Origin: Prevotella sp. UBA2742
GTDB lineage: Bacteria; Bacteroidota; Bacteroidia; Bacteroidales; Bacteroidaceae
Assembly (NCBI GenBank): GCA_002353485.1
Contig: DEJS01000002.1
Location: 32,237-91,516 of the forward strand
DNA length: 59,280 nt
Direction of reading: 5' to 3'
Within the stretch, counting starts at the first letter, position 1; each line of letters starts with the position of its first letter. Positions 32,985 through 41,001 of this stretch are shown in pieces. The position numbers and the translations under genes were made by a program. The notes beneath the pieces are model-generated. The model saw only the letters and a program-made list of their open reading frames with translations. It was not told the DNA's origin and made no database searches.

Positions 32985-33986
32985 TCATGCCTCCGCAAAG
33001 GCTGCCGCCTCTGCCTCGGCTATAATATCCTCACGGCTCTTCTCACGCGGCGTGGCCGTAATGTCGTCCAGCGTCAGCTCCTCGTCAGGCTCGTGCTTCA
33101 ACTCAGTAACATGAGCTACGAAGGCCGCCTTAGGCTGCTCTATGATGAAGTCCTGCTGCTCCTTCTCCGGGTCGGGCACACACATCACGGGTTCCTCCTC
33201 CATCTTCGTACGGTCGCCCTTGGCGGCAAAGACCGCATCAATAAACTGTGGCTCACGGCGCAGACGCTGCAAGGTCTCCTTGGCTGCCTGCTGGTGGCTC
33301 TCCTTCTTCGAAAAGCCCGTGCCGGAACAGCCTTCCACACCTTCTATAAACACCTGCGCTGTGAACACCGGACTACCCGTGCTCGCATCCCTCGACTGCT
33401 CCTGGTCGCGAATTTCCAGCTTCACGCGGTTCTTCTGGCTCCACTCCAGCAGCTTCGACTTGAAGTTCACCTCCTTATAGGCCACCTTGTCAATGTTGAT
33501 GACCTGCGCCAGTATGCGCTTCTCCATGAACCGCATGCAGGCATCGTAGCCCCGGTCCAGGTAGATAGCCCCTACCAGTGCCTCGAAGGCATTGCCGTTC
33601 TTATAGCTGTTGTGCGACGTGCTATGGTCTGTCGACTTGATAAGCTGGTCGACACCCATCTCCTTTGCCAGCTTTCCCAGCGTGTCGCGGCTCACCAGCT
33701 TCGAGCGCGTATTGGTCAGGAACCCCTCGCGCTTGCCCTCAAAGTGGCGGAAGACGATGTCGCCCACCACGGCATCCAGAATGGCATCGCCCAGAAACTC
33801 CAGGCGCTCGTTGTTCAGCGGGCGTCCTTTCTCGTTACGCTGGCCCATGCTCTTATGCAGCAAGGCCTGCTTGTAGTAACGAATGTCACGGGGATAAAAG
33901 CCCAGAATGTCGTAAAGGGCAGAAAAAAGCTCCTTCTCCTTTCGGAAAGGGAGCCTTACTCTGTCTATAATGTCGTTAACCCACAT
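32985..33986 (-). CDS. rnc: Ribonuclease III with C-terminal extension
   Basis: A 333-residue double-strand-specific endoribonuclease that processes rRNA and other dsRNA. The catalytic signature is NNERLEFLGDAIL (Glu60, Glu63, Asp67), with Glu135 in NAFEALVGAIYLD completing the Mg site. A dsRNA-binding domain spans about 172-242 (FKSKLLEWSQKN ... GFSKKESHQQAAKETLQRL). Typical enzymes end there at about 225-250 residues; this one has about 88 further residues that are acidic and low in structure (DEELTLDD, EAEAAAFAEA). The start overlaps the fabF stop by 11 bp. The acpP-fabF-rnc order is conserved in the phylum. Confidence 0.95.
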   Translation of the reverse strand: MWVNDIIDRVRLPFRKEKELFSALYDILGFYPRDIRYYKQALLHKSMGQRNEKGRPLNNERLEFLGDAILDAVVGDIVFRHFEGKREGFLTNTRSKLVSRDTLGKLAKEMGVDQLIKSTDHSTSHNSYKNGNAFEALVGAIYLDRGYDACMRFMEKRILAQVINIDKVAYKEVNFKSKLLEWSQKNRVKLEIRDQEQSRDASTGSPVFTAQVFIEGVEGCSGTGFSKKESHQQAAKETLQRLRREPQFIDAVFAAKGDRTKMEEEPVMCVPDPEKEQQDFIIEQPKAAFVAHVTELKHEPDEELTLDDITATPREKSREDIIAEAEAAAFAEA

Positions 33987-35238
33987 ACTTTTTAAATACT
34001 ACGCAGGCATTGTGTCCGCCAAAGCCGAAGGTATTGCTCAGACCGGCACGCACCTCACGCTTCTGCGCCTTGTTAAAGGTGAAGTTGAGGTTGTAGTCTA
34101 TCTCCTCGTCCTTGTCGTCCTCCTCATGGTTGATGGTGGGCGGCACGATGTCGTTCTTAACGGCCAGCACGGTAGCCATTGCCTCTACTGCACCTGCGGC
34201 ACCGAGCAAGTGGCCCGTCATAGACTTCGTTGACGAGATGTTCAGCTTGTACGCAGCGTCGCCGAAGACATCCTTGATGGCCTTCGCCTCCGAGATGTCG
34301 CCCACGTGCGTCGACGTACCGTGCACATTGATATAGTCAATGTCCTCGGGCTTCATGCCGGCATCCTCCAGGGCGTTCTCCATCACCAACTTGGCGCCCA
34401 GTCCTTCGGGGTGCGAAGCCGTGATGTGGTGTGCGTCGGCCGACATGCCGGCACCTACCATCTCAGCGTAAATCTTGGCACCACGGGCCTTGGCATGCTC
34501 CAGCTCCTCCAGAATCAGACAGCCGGCACCCTCGCCCATGATGAATCCGTCGCGCGAAGCGCTGAACGGGCGCGAGGCCTTCTCGGGCTCGTCGTTACGC
34601 GTTGACAGGGCCTTCATGGCGTTGAATCCGCCCACACCCGTCTCGCACACGGCAGCCTCAGCACCACCGGCCACGATGATGTTGGCCTTGCCCAGCCGAA
34701 TCAGGTTAAAGGCATCGGCCAGCGCGTTCGACGACGAAGCACAGGCTGAGGCCGTAATATAGTTGGGGCCGTGGAAACCGTACATGATCGAAATCTGTCC
34801 GGCAGCAATGTCGGCTATCATCTTCGGAATGAAGAAAGGATTAAACTTGGGCCCGTCCTCCCGATGAGCACCATAGTACGTCACCTCCTCCTCGAAGGTC
34901 TTGATGCCGCCGATACCCACGCCGTAGACAACACCGATGCGGTTCTTGTCCTCCTTCTCCAGGTCCATGCCGCTGTCCTTTACTCCCTGCATGGCAGCGA
35001 TGATGGCCAGCTGGGTGTAGCGGTCCATCTTGCGTGCTTCCTTACGGTCAATGTAGTCCGTCACGTTGAGGTTCTTCACCTCGCAGGCAAACTGCGTCTT
35101 GAACTTGGAAGCATCGAAAAGCGTAATCGGCGCAGCACCGCTCTTGCCGGCCAGCATAGCCTCCCAAGTCTCCTCGGGACTATTACCCAGCGGCGTAACG
35201 GCACCCATGCCGGTTACTACTACTCTCTTTAATTCCAT
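33976..35238 (-). CDS. fabF: 3-oxoacyl-ACP synthase II
   Basis: A 420-residue condensing enzyme with the triad Cys166 (TASACASSSNAL), His306 (NVHGTSTHVGD) and His343 (KSMTGHLLGAAG). It elongates acyl-ACP with malonyl-ACP in fatty acid synthesis. It follows acpP with a 114-bp spacer holding a strong hairpin, and overlaps rnc by 11 bp. This is the housekeeping copy, as shown by its acpP and rnc neighbours; the divergent paralogue at 11266-12495 belongs to the polyene-like locus. Confidence 0.96.
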   Translation of the reverse strand: MELKRVVVTGMGAVTPLGNSPEETWEAMLAGKSGAAPITLFDASKFKTQFACEVKNLNVTDYIDRKEARKMDRYTQLAIIAAMQGVKDSGMDLEKEDKNRIGVVYGVGIGGIKTFEEEVTYYGAHREDGPKFNPFFIPKMIADIAAGQISIMYGFHGPNYITASACASSSNALADAFNLIRLGKANIIVAGGAEAAVCETGVGGFNAMKALSTRNDEPEKASRPFSASRDGFIMGEGAGCLILEELEHAKARGAKIYAEMVGAGMSADAHHITASHPEGLGAKLVMENALEDAGMKPEDIDYINVHGTSTHVGDISEAKAIKDVFGDAAYKLNISSTKSMTGHLLGAAGAVEAMATVLAVKNDIVPPTINHEEDDKDEEIDYNLNFTFNKAQKREVRAGLSNTFGFGGHNACVVFKKYVG

Positions 35239-35265
35239 AATAAATCGTTGAAAGAGAATTAAAAA

Positions 35266-35323
35266 TTGGGAATTATGATTAGTCCGACGCTTCCATAAGG
35301 CCGAAACAGATCATAATTCCCAA
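35266..35323. repeat. 15-bp inverted repeat between acpP and fabF
   Basis: ATTGGGAATTATGAT (from about 35265) pairs with ATCATAATTCCCAAT (35310-35324), enclosing a 30-nt loop. Both arms and their flanks show a 7-bp rhythm (AATTGAG, AATTGAG, GATTGGG on the minus strand). It may attenuate transcription or protect mRNA between the highly expressed acpP and fabF; it is also of the kind dispersed in Bacteroidales intergenic regions. Confidence 0.7.
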
Positions 35324-35352
35324 TCCTCAATTCTCAATTGTAAATTTGAAAA

Positions 35353-35589
35353 TTATTTAGCGTTCTCCTCAATATAGGCAATAGCGTCACCGACGGTACC
35401 AATCTTCTCAGCCTTGTCGTCGGGGATAGAGATACCGAACTCCTTCTCGAACTCCATAATGAGCTCCACGGTATCCAGTGAGTCAGCTCCCAGGTCGTTG
35501 GTGAAACTGGCCTCGGGCTTTACTTCTGCTTCATCAACACCGAGCTTGTCTACAATAATTGCCTTTACTTTGCTTTCAATTTCTGACAT
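35353..35589 (-). CDS. acpP: Acyl carrier protein AcpP
   Basis: A 78-residue acidic carrier protein with the canonical attachment site GADSLDTVELIMEFE (Ser37). It shuttles acyl intermediates in fatty acid synthesis. It is the first gene of the acpP-fabF-rnc run. A 196-bp gap separates it from pdxB downstream of the window's next block. Confidence 0.96.
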   Translation of the reverse strand: MSEIESKVKAIIVDKLGVDEAEVKPEASFTNDLGADSLDTVELIMEFEKEFGISIPDDKAEKIGTVGDAIAYIEENAK

Positions 35590-35785
35590 AATTCTTTTTC
35601 TTTAAAACGTTAATACTTGTTTTCCTATTAAGTCGTTGCCCAACAGAAAAGGGCAGCTTAGCGGGTGCAAAGTAACACAATTTTGGGGAATTACGCAAAT
35701 ATTTTTGTAAAAAAAGCATTTAAATATGCACAATACCCCCTATTCTGTGCACTTTTCGAGGGTCGAGATTGTCTTTTTTACACCT

Positions 35786-36790
35786 CTACATGGCAAAATG
35801 CTCACGTCTGAGGGGGTAGTTATTGCGCAGCGACTCAAAGTCGGCGGGGTGCTCCTTCAGCTTCAGGCTATCGTTGAGCGGGTTGTACAGCTGCAGCGGG
35901 TCGCCGTCGTACCGGAAGTCCTTTGGCAGCCGCGGCGGCTCTACGGCTCCCGGATGGGGCAGGCCGAAGTGTCGGCACAGGGCGTCGATGACCATGTTGT
36001 CGGCATTCACCTTGCCGTCGGCCGAATAGCCTGCGATGTGGGGCGTGCCTATGAAGACGCGCTGCAGCAGTGGCAGCAGGAGCCGTGGCTCGTCCTCCCA
36101 TACGTCGATGACGGCGTCCTCTACCCTACCCTCTTGCAGTGCGGCGAGCAGTGCCCGGTTGTCGACCACCTCGCCGCGGCTGGTATTAATAATATATGGT
36201 ACGCGTGTCAGGCGGTGGAAGAAGTCGTCGTCGGCCATGTGCCAGGTGGCATACTGTCCGTCGCGCGTCAGGGGCACGTGGAAGGTAATGACGTCGGCCT
36301 GCTGCTGCAGGACGTCCATCGTGACGAAGTCGGGTTCGGCCAAGAGGGGGTCGCACACCAGCACGCGCATGCCCAGCCGTCGGGCCACGCTGCGCACCTT
36401 CGAGCCCACGTGTCCGCAGCCCACGATGCCTATGGTGCTGCCGGCGAGCTGCAGCCGCCGCTGCTGCTGGAGCAGTAGCAGCGCGCACTCGACGTACTGT
36501 GCCACCGAGCCCGAGTTGCAGCCGGGACAGTTGGTCCACGAGATGCCTGCGCGCTGCATATAGGCGGTGTCAATATGGTCGTAGCCTATGGTGGCGGTGA
36601 CCACCAGGCTGACGCGGCTGCCGGCCAGCAGCCGCTCGTCGCACCGTGTCCGCGTGCGCACTATCAGCGCGTCGGCATCGCGCACGTCAGCGGCACTGAT
36701 TTCGGCCCCGGGCAGGGCCACGACCTCGTCGGCCAACAGCTGCAGCTGCGGTCGGAGGTAGGGTATCTTGTCGTCAACAACTATCTTCAT
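35786..36790 (-). CDS. pdxB: 4-phosphoerythronate dehydrogenase
   Basis: A 334-residue D-2-hydroxyacid dehydrogenase starting at the ATG at 36790 (MKIVVDDKIPYL), the usual PdxB opening; an upstream in-frame ATG at 36850 lies within the promoter. The NAD-binding motif is GIVGCGHVGSKV, catalytic Arg is in INTSRGEVVD, Glu in VIDVWEDEP and His in GTPHIAGYSADGK. It oxidises 4-phosphoerythronate in pyridoxal-phosphate synthesis. A 22-bp tandem duplication directly precedes the start codon. Confidence 0.93.
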   Translation of the reverse strand: MKIVVDDKIPYLRPQLQLLADEVVALPGAEISAADVRDADALIVRTRTRCDERLLAGSRVSLVVTATIGYDHIDTAYMQRAGISWTNCPGCNSGSVAQYVECALLLLQQQRRLQLAGSTIGIVGCGHVGSKVRSVARRLGMRVLVCDPLLAEPDFVTMDVLQQQADVITFHVPLTRDGQYATWHMADDDFFHRLTRVPYIINTSRGEVVDNRALLAALQEGRVEDAVIDVWEDEPRLLLPLLQRVFIGTPHIAGYSADGKVNADNMVIDALCRHFGLPHPGAVEPPRLPKDFRYDGDPLQLYNPLNDSLKLKEHPADFESLRNNYPLRREHFAM

Positions 36791-36832
36791 ACGCGGTGCA
36801 AAGTTACTAAATACGCGGTGCAAAGTTACTAA
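36789..36832 (-). repeat. 22-bp tandem duplication of the pdxB promoter box
   Basis: The 22-bp unit (beginning ATACGCGG on the plus strand) is repeated exactly at 36789-36810 and 36811-36832. Each copy holds one TAACTTTG box on the minus strand (36799-36806 and 36821-36828). Only the distal copy has a properly placed TTTG -33 element (36848-36851, spacing 19 bp). The proximal copy would begin transcription almost at the start codon. The unit spans two helical turns and includes the first bases of the ATG codon. Confidence 0.9.
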
Positions 36833-36856
36833 AAAGCATGATAAAAGCAAAATTTA

Positions 36857-36888
36857 TTTGGCTATTCTCGCTTTTCTTCGTATCTTTG
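36857..36888 (+). promoter_or_regulatory. Promoter of the DUF4254-heptosyltransferase operon
   Basis: TTTG (36857-36860) and TATCTTTG (36881-36888) with 20 bp between them match the Bacteroidota consensus, 28 bp before the start at 36917. It is arranged back to back with the pdxB promoter, whose -33 element (36848-36851) is only 5 bp away, so the two probably compete for polymerase. Confidence 0.7.
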
Positions 36889-36916
36889 CACCAACGAAAA
36901 CAAGTTAGCATCAAAT

Positions 36917-37519
36917 ATGGCATTTACCGAACAAGCAAACAGCATCTTTCTGCAGGCCATCCGTGACTACCACCTGAAGGACAATGTTGACACCCCGATC
37001 AGTAATCCCTACGACCTTGGCAGCATTGAGCACAGTCTCTATCTGAAGTGCTGGATAGACACCGTGCAGTGGCATCTGGAGGACATCATCCGTGCCCCCC
37101 ACATCGACCCTGTGGAGGCCCTTGCGCTGAAGCGCCGCATAGACCGTTCGAACCAGGACCGCACGGACCTGGTGGAGGAGATAGACAGCTACTTCCGCCG
37201 TCTGTACAGCGAGGTGCAGGTGTTGCCCGACGCCCGTCTGAACACCGAGAGCCCTGCCTGGGCGGTAGACCGTCTGAGCATCCTTGCCTTGAAGATATGG
37301 CACATGCGTGAGCAGACGGAGCGCAGCGACGCCTCTGCCGAGCACGTGGCGCGGTGCCAGTCGAAGCTGGACGTGCTGCTGGAACAGCAGCGCGACCTGT
37401 CGACGGCCATCGACCAACTGCTCGACGACATTGCCGCCGGGCGCAAGTACATGAAGGTGTACCGCCAGATGAAGATGTACAACGACCCCAGCACCAATCC
37501 CGTGCTGTACAAGAAATAG
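36917..37519 (+). CDS. DUF4254 domain protein
   Basis: A 200-residue, all-helical, charged cytoplasmic protein. It shows SNPYDLGSIEHSLYLKCWIDTVQWHLEDIIR and DRTDLVEEIDSYF, which recur in DUF4254 proteins of Bacteroidota. The function is unknown. It is regularly followed by a glycosyltransferase family 9 gene, as here with a 42-bp gap, so a link to lipopolysaccharide core assembly is suggested by context only. Confidence 0.82.
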   Translation: MAFTEQANSIFLQAIRDYHLKDNVDTPISNPYDLGSIEHSLYLKCWIDTVQWHLEDIIRAPHIDPVEALALKRRIDRSNQDRTDLVEEIDSYFRRLYSEVQVLPDARLNTESPAWAVDRLSILALKIWHMREQTERSDASAEHVARCQSKLDVLLEQQRDLSTAIDQLLDDIAAGRKYMKVYRQMKMYNDPSTNPVLYKK

Positions 37520-37561
37520 TCCCTCCGGGGCACTGAAGACACAAATCTAAAACGACACAAG

Positions 37562-38620
37562 GTGAAGAAAGAGCACATTCTCGTCATACGCTTCTCGGCC
37601 CTGGGCGACGTGGCCATGACCGTGCCCGTGGTATGGTCGCTGGCGCAGCAGTATCCCCACGTACGCATCACGGTGCTCAGCCGCAACTCGTCGCGTCCGC
37701 TCTTCGAGGACCTGGCGCCCAACATAGGCTTCATGGGAGCCGACATGAAGCTGGAGTACCGTGGTCTGAAGGGTCTGAACCGTCTCTACCGTCGGCTGAC
37801 GGCGAAGCAGTTCACGTCTGTTGCCGACCTGCACAACGTGCTTCGCTCGGAGTTCCTGCGCCTGCGGTTCAACATAGGCCGCTACCGCGTGGAACACATC
37901 GACAAGCACCGCCGTGGCCGGCGGCGGCTTACCAAGCGCCAGAACAAGCAGCTGGTGCAGCAGCCCACGTCGTTCCAGAACTACGTCGACGTCTTCGAGC
38001 GCCTGGGCTACCCCGTGAACATCGACTTCCACAGCATTTTCCCCCCGGAGGGCGGCGACGTCAGTCTGCTGCCTGCCGACGTAGCGTCGCTGCTGACGCA
38101 GGACGTCGCGGCGCCCCGTATAGGCATAGCGCCCTTTGCGGCCCACCAGGGCAAGATATATCCGCCGGAGCTGATGCAGCAGGTCATCGGTCTGCTGACC
38201 AGCCTGCACCCCGACGCCCGGCTGTTTCTTTTCGGCCGGGGCGAGCAGGAAGAGCAGTGGTTCACGCGCTGGTGCCGTGAGTACCCCCAGTGCCATTATG
38301 TGGCGCACCACGTCAACTCGATGAAGCAGGAACTGGTGCTGATGAGCCACCTGCAGGTCATGCTGTCCATGGACTCGGCCAACATGCACCTGGCGTCGCT
38401 CACCGGCATTCCCGTGGTCAGCGTCTGGGGCGCCACGCACCCCTACGCCGGTTTCTTGGGCTGGGGACAGAGCGAGGACAACGCCCTGCAGGCCGAGCTG
38501 GACTGCCGTCCGTGCAGCATCTTCGGACAGAAGCGGTGCCACCGCGGCGACTACCGCTGCATGACCCTGATAAAGCCCACGACCATCGTGGCCAAGATAG
38601 AATCATTTATTACTAACTAA
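37562..38620 (+). CDS. Glycosyltransferase family 9 (heptosyltransferase-like)
   Basis: A 352-residue GT-B enzyme with a GTG start at 37562 (KKEHILVIRFSALGDVAMTVPV), the standard family 9 opening. The C-terminal half has MSMDSANMHLASLTGIPVVSVWGATHPYAGF, the nucleotide-sugar-binding site. These enzymes add heptose or a related sugar to the lipopolysaccharide inner core. The C-terminus holds a cluster of Cys (CRPCSIFGQKRCHRGDYRC), common in Bacteroidota members. It is downstream of DUF4254 and 14 bp before rubredoxin. Confidence 0.9.
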   Translation: MKKEHILVIRFSALGDVAMTVPVVWSLAQQYPHVRITVLSRNSSRPLFEDLAPNIGFMGADMKLEYRGLKGLNRLYRRLTAKQFTSVADLHNVLRSEFLRLRFNIGRYRVEHIDKHRRGRRRLTKRQNKQLVQQPTSFQNYVDVFERLGYPVNIDFHSIFPPEGGDVSLLPADVASLLTQDVAAPRIGIAPFAAHQGKIYPPELMQQVIGLLTSLHPDARLFLFGRGEQEEQWFTRWCREYPQCHYVAHHVNSMKQELVLMSHLQVMLSMDSANMHLASLTGIPVVSVWGATHPYAGFLGWGQSEDNALQAELDCRPCSIFGQKRCHRGDYRCMTLIKPTTIVAKIESFITN

Positions 38621-38634
38621 ACACTTAAGAGACA

Positions 38635-38796
38635 ATGAAAAAGTACATCTGCGACACATGCGGTTATGTGTATGACCCCGAAGTAGGCGACCCCGACAGC
38701 GGCATCGCTCCCGGCACAGCCTTTGAAGACATTCCAGAGGACTGGGTATGCCCCATCTGCGGCGTAGGCAAGGACGACTTCTCGCCCGAGGAGTAG
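38635..38796 (+). CDS. Rubredoxin
   Basis: A 53-residue protein with the two rubredoxin knuckles YICDTCGYVYDPEVGD and WVCPICGVGKDDF, four Cys that bind one iron. It passes single electrons in the cytoplasm, typically to peroxide- or superoxide-reducing enzymes in anaerobes. It lies 14 bp after the heptosyltransferase gene and is followed by a strong terminator, so it ends that operon. Confidence 0.96.
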   Translation: MKKYICDTCGYVYDPEVGDPDSGIAPGTAFEDIPEDWVCPICGVGKDDFSPEE

Positions 38797-38822
38797 ACCG
38801 GCCCCGGCCTGAACATGAAAGA

Positions 38823-38864
38823 CCAGCGGAGCCCCCAGCCCGGGAGCTCCGCTGGCTTGTTTTT
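38823..38864 (+). terminator. Rho-independent terminator after rubredoxin
   Basis: A 10-bp perfect stem (CCAGCGGAGC at 38823-38832, GCTCCGCTGG at 38846-38855) with a GC-rich loop is followed by CTTGTTTTT. It closes the DUF4254-heptosyltransferase-rubredoxin unit. Confidence 0.85.
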
Positions 38865-38901
38865 ACGGGAACGCCGGTTTCACTCTGGCTACATAAAATA
38901 G

Positions 38902-38943
38902 AGTGAGCGCAAAGTGAACCCAAAGTGAAGGCAAAGTGAGGGC
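38902..38943. repeat. 11-bp tandem repeat array, second copy
   Basis: The units are AGTGAGCGC (partial), AAAGTGAACCC, AAAGTGAAGGC and AAAGTGAGGGC. This is the same 11-bp element as at 18892-18935 but in the opposite orientation. It lies between the rubredoxin terminator and the ychF promoter, about 80 bp upstream of the -33 element. Confidence 0.9.
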
Positions 38944-39021
38944 AAGGGGGAGACGGGAGGCGGGTGATGGGTGGGTAAGAGGTGGGTGGTGGGGTGGAAA
39001 AAGGAGTTTTCGGGGAATAAA

Positions 39022-39053
39022 TTTGTGTATGTGGCGTTTATTTCGTACCTTTG
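39022..39053 (+). promoter_or_regulatory. Promoter of ychF
   Basis: TTTG (39022-39025) and TACCTTTG (39046-39053) lie 20 bp apart and 29 bp before the ychF start. It matches the Bacteroidota consensus well. Confidence 0.7.
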
Positions 39054-39082
39054 CGGACGGATATAAACGTTTATTGGAAAAG

Positions 39083-40183
39083 ATGTCATTAAAATGTGGT
39101 ATTGTGGGACTGCCCAATGTGGGCAAGTCTACGCTTTTTAACTGTTTGTCGAGCGCCAAGGCGCAGGCGGCGAATTTCCCTTTTTGTACGATAGAGCCCA
39201 ACGTGGGCGTGATTACGGTTCCCGACGAGCGTCTGACGAAGCTTGCCGAGCTGGTGCACCCGGGGCGTATAGTGCCCGCGACGTGCGAGATAGTAGACAT
39301 AGCGGGCCTGGTGAAGGGTGCCTCGAAGGGTGAGGGCCTGGGCAACAAGTTCCTGGGCAACATCCGCGAGACGGACGCCATCATCCACGTGCTGCGTTGT
39401 TTCGAGGACGAGAACATTACGCACGTGGACGGCACGATAGACCCTATCCGCGACAAGGAGATTATTGACACGGAGCTTCAGCTGAAGGACCTTGAGACCA
39501 TTGAGGGCCGTCTGGCGAAGACGGAGAAGGCCGCTGCGGCCGGCAACAAGGAGGCCAAGGTGGAGGTGACGGTGCTGAAGGCTTACAAGGAGGCTCTGGA
39601 TGCGGGCAGGAACGCCCGTGTGGTGGACTTTGAGTCGAAGGAGGAGCAGGAGTGTGCGCGCAACCTGTTTCTGCTGACGGCGAAGCCCGTGCTGTACGTA
39701 TGCAACGTGGGCGAGCAGGACGCCAAGAGCGGCAACGCCTTTACTGAGAAGGTGGAGGAGCTGGCCCGCGAGGAGGGCGCCGAGAGCATGGTGATTGCGG
39801 CGAAGACTGAGGAGGACATTGCCGAGCTGGAGTCGTACGAGGACAAGCAGCTGTTCCTGGAGGAGCTGGGCTTGGAGGAGAGCGGCGTGAACCGTCTGAT
39901 AAAGAAGGCCTACGCGCTGCTGAACCTTGAGACGTTCATTACGGCGGGCGAGATGGAGGTGAAGGCGTGGACGTACAAGAAGGGCTGGAAGGCCCCTCAG
40001 TGCGCCGGCGTCATTCATACGGACTTCGAGAAGGGTTTCATCCGTGCCGAGGTCATCAAGTACGACGACTACCTGAAGTATGGCTCTGAGGCCGCCGTGC
40101 GCGAGGCCGGCAAGATGGGCATAGAGGGTAAGGACTATGTGGTACAGGACGGTGACATCATGCACTTTAGGTTCAACGTATGA
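39083..40183 (+). CDS. ychF: Redox-regulated ATPase/GTPase YchF (Obg family)
   Basis: A 366-residue P-loop protein with start at 39083 (MSLKCGIVGLPNVGKSTLF); the frame extends upstream only through non-coding repeats. G1 is GLPNVGKST, G3 is DIAGLVKGASKGEG, and the G4 region is replaced as usual in YchF, which prefers ATP. The C-terminal TGS domain has KKGWKAPQCAGVIHTDFEKGF and ends DIMHFRFNV. It binds ribosomes and takes part in stress responses. It overlaps lgt by 4 bp. Confidence 0.96.
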   Translation: MSLKCGIVGLPNVGKSTLFNCLSSAKAQAANFPFCTIEPNVGVITVPDERLTKLAELVHPGRIVPATCEIVDIAGLVKGASKGEGLGNKFLGNIRETDAIIHVLRCFEDENITHVDGTIDPIRDKEIIDTELQLKDLETIEGRLAKTEKAAAAGNKEAKVEVTVLKAYKEALDAGRNARVVDFESKEEQECARNLFLLTAKPVLYVCNVGEQDAKSGNAFTEKVEELAREEGAESMVIAAKTEEDIAELESYEDKQLFLEELGLEESGVNRLIKKAYALLNLETFITAGEMEVKAWTYKKGWKAPQCAGVIHTDFEKGFIRAEVIKYDDYLKYGSEAAVREAGKMGIEGKDYVVQDGDIMHFRFNV

Positions 40184-40995
40184 CGGGGCTGCTTGACTAT
40201 ATCGTATGGAACCCGAACGCGGGTTTCGGTCCGTTCCGCTGGTACGGGCTGTGCTGGCTGGTCGGTCTGGCTCTGGCCTACCTGGTGGTGAGACGGCTGT
40301 ACAGGGAGCAGAAGATCAAGGACGAGTTGTTCGACCCGTTGTTCGTCTACTGCTTCATAGGCATTCTGCTGGGGGCCCGTCTGGGCCACTGCATCTTCTA
40401 CGAGCCCGACCACTTCCTGACGTCCTTCAAGGGCGTGGTGGAGATGCTCTTTCCCATCCGCTTCCTGGAGGACGGCGGGTGGAAGTATGTGGGCTACCAG
40501 GGTCTGGCCTCGCACGGCGGTACGCTGGGACTGATGATAGCCCTGTGGCTGTATGTTCGGAAGACCGGCGTCAGCCTGTGGCGCGTGCTGGACAACATCG
40601 CCATTGCCACCGGGTCGACGGCGTGCTTCATCAGGCTTGGCAACCTGATGAACTCTGAGATTATAGGCAAGGTGACCGACGTGCCGTGGGCCTTCGTCTT
40701 CGAGCGTGTCGACATGCTGCCGCGCCACCCGGGACAGCTCTACGAGGCCATAGCCTACGGTGTGCTGTTCGGGCTGATGTGGTGGATGCACAAGCGGTGG
40801 CCCGAGAGGATTGGCACCGGGTGGTACTTCGGCTTCTGTCTGACGTATATCTTCACCTTCCGTTTCTTCATAGAGTACACGAAGGAGATACAGGAAGCCT
40901 TCGAAGCCTCGATGCCCCTGGATATGGGGCAGCTGCTCTCTATCCCCTTCGTACTGCTGGGCGTGGTGTGCATGATAAGAAGTAAAAAAGCCTAA
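40180..40995 (+). CDS. lgt: Phosphatidylglycerol-prolipoprotein diacylglyceryl transferase
   Basis: A 271-residue inner-membrane enzyme with seven helices. The Lgt signature region RLGNLMNSEIIGKVTDVPWAF and HPGQLYEA are present, with the catalytic His-containing segment near QGLASHGGTLG. It transfers diacylglycerol from phosphatidylglycerol to the lipobox Cys of prolipoproteins, the first step for lipoproteins such as the Ig-like one at 29529-31472. It starts inside the ychF stop (ATGA) and a kinase gene follows after 6 bp. Confidence 0.95.
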   Translation: MTGLLDYIVWNPNAGFGPFRWYGLCWLVGLALAYLVVRRLYREQKIKDELFDPLFVYCFIGILLGARLGHCIFYEPDHFLTSFKGVVEMLFPIRFLEDGGWKYVGYQGLASHGGTLGLMIALWLYVRKTGVSLWRVLDNIAIATGSTACFIRLGNLMNSEIIGKVTDVPWAFVFERVDMLPRHPGQLYEAIAYGVLFGLMWWMHKRWPERIGTGWYFGFCLTYIFTFRFFIEYTKEIQEAFEASMPLDMGQLLSIPFVLLGVVCMIRSKKA

Positions 40996-41001
40996 GAACT
41001 G

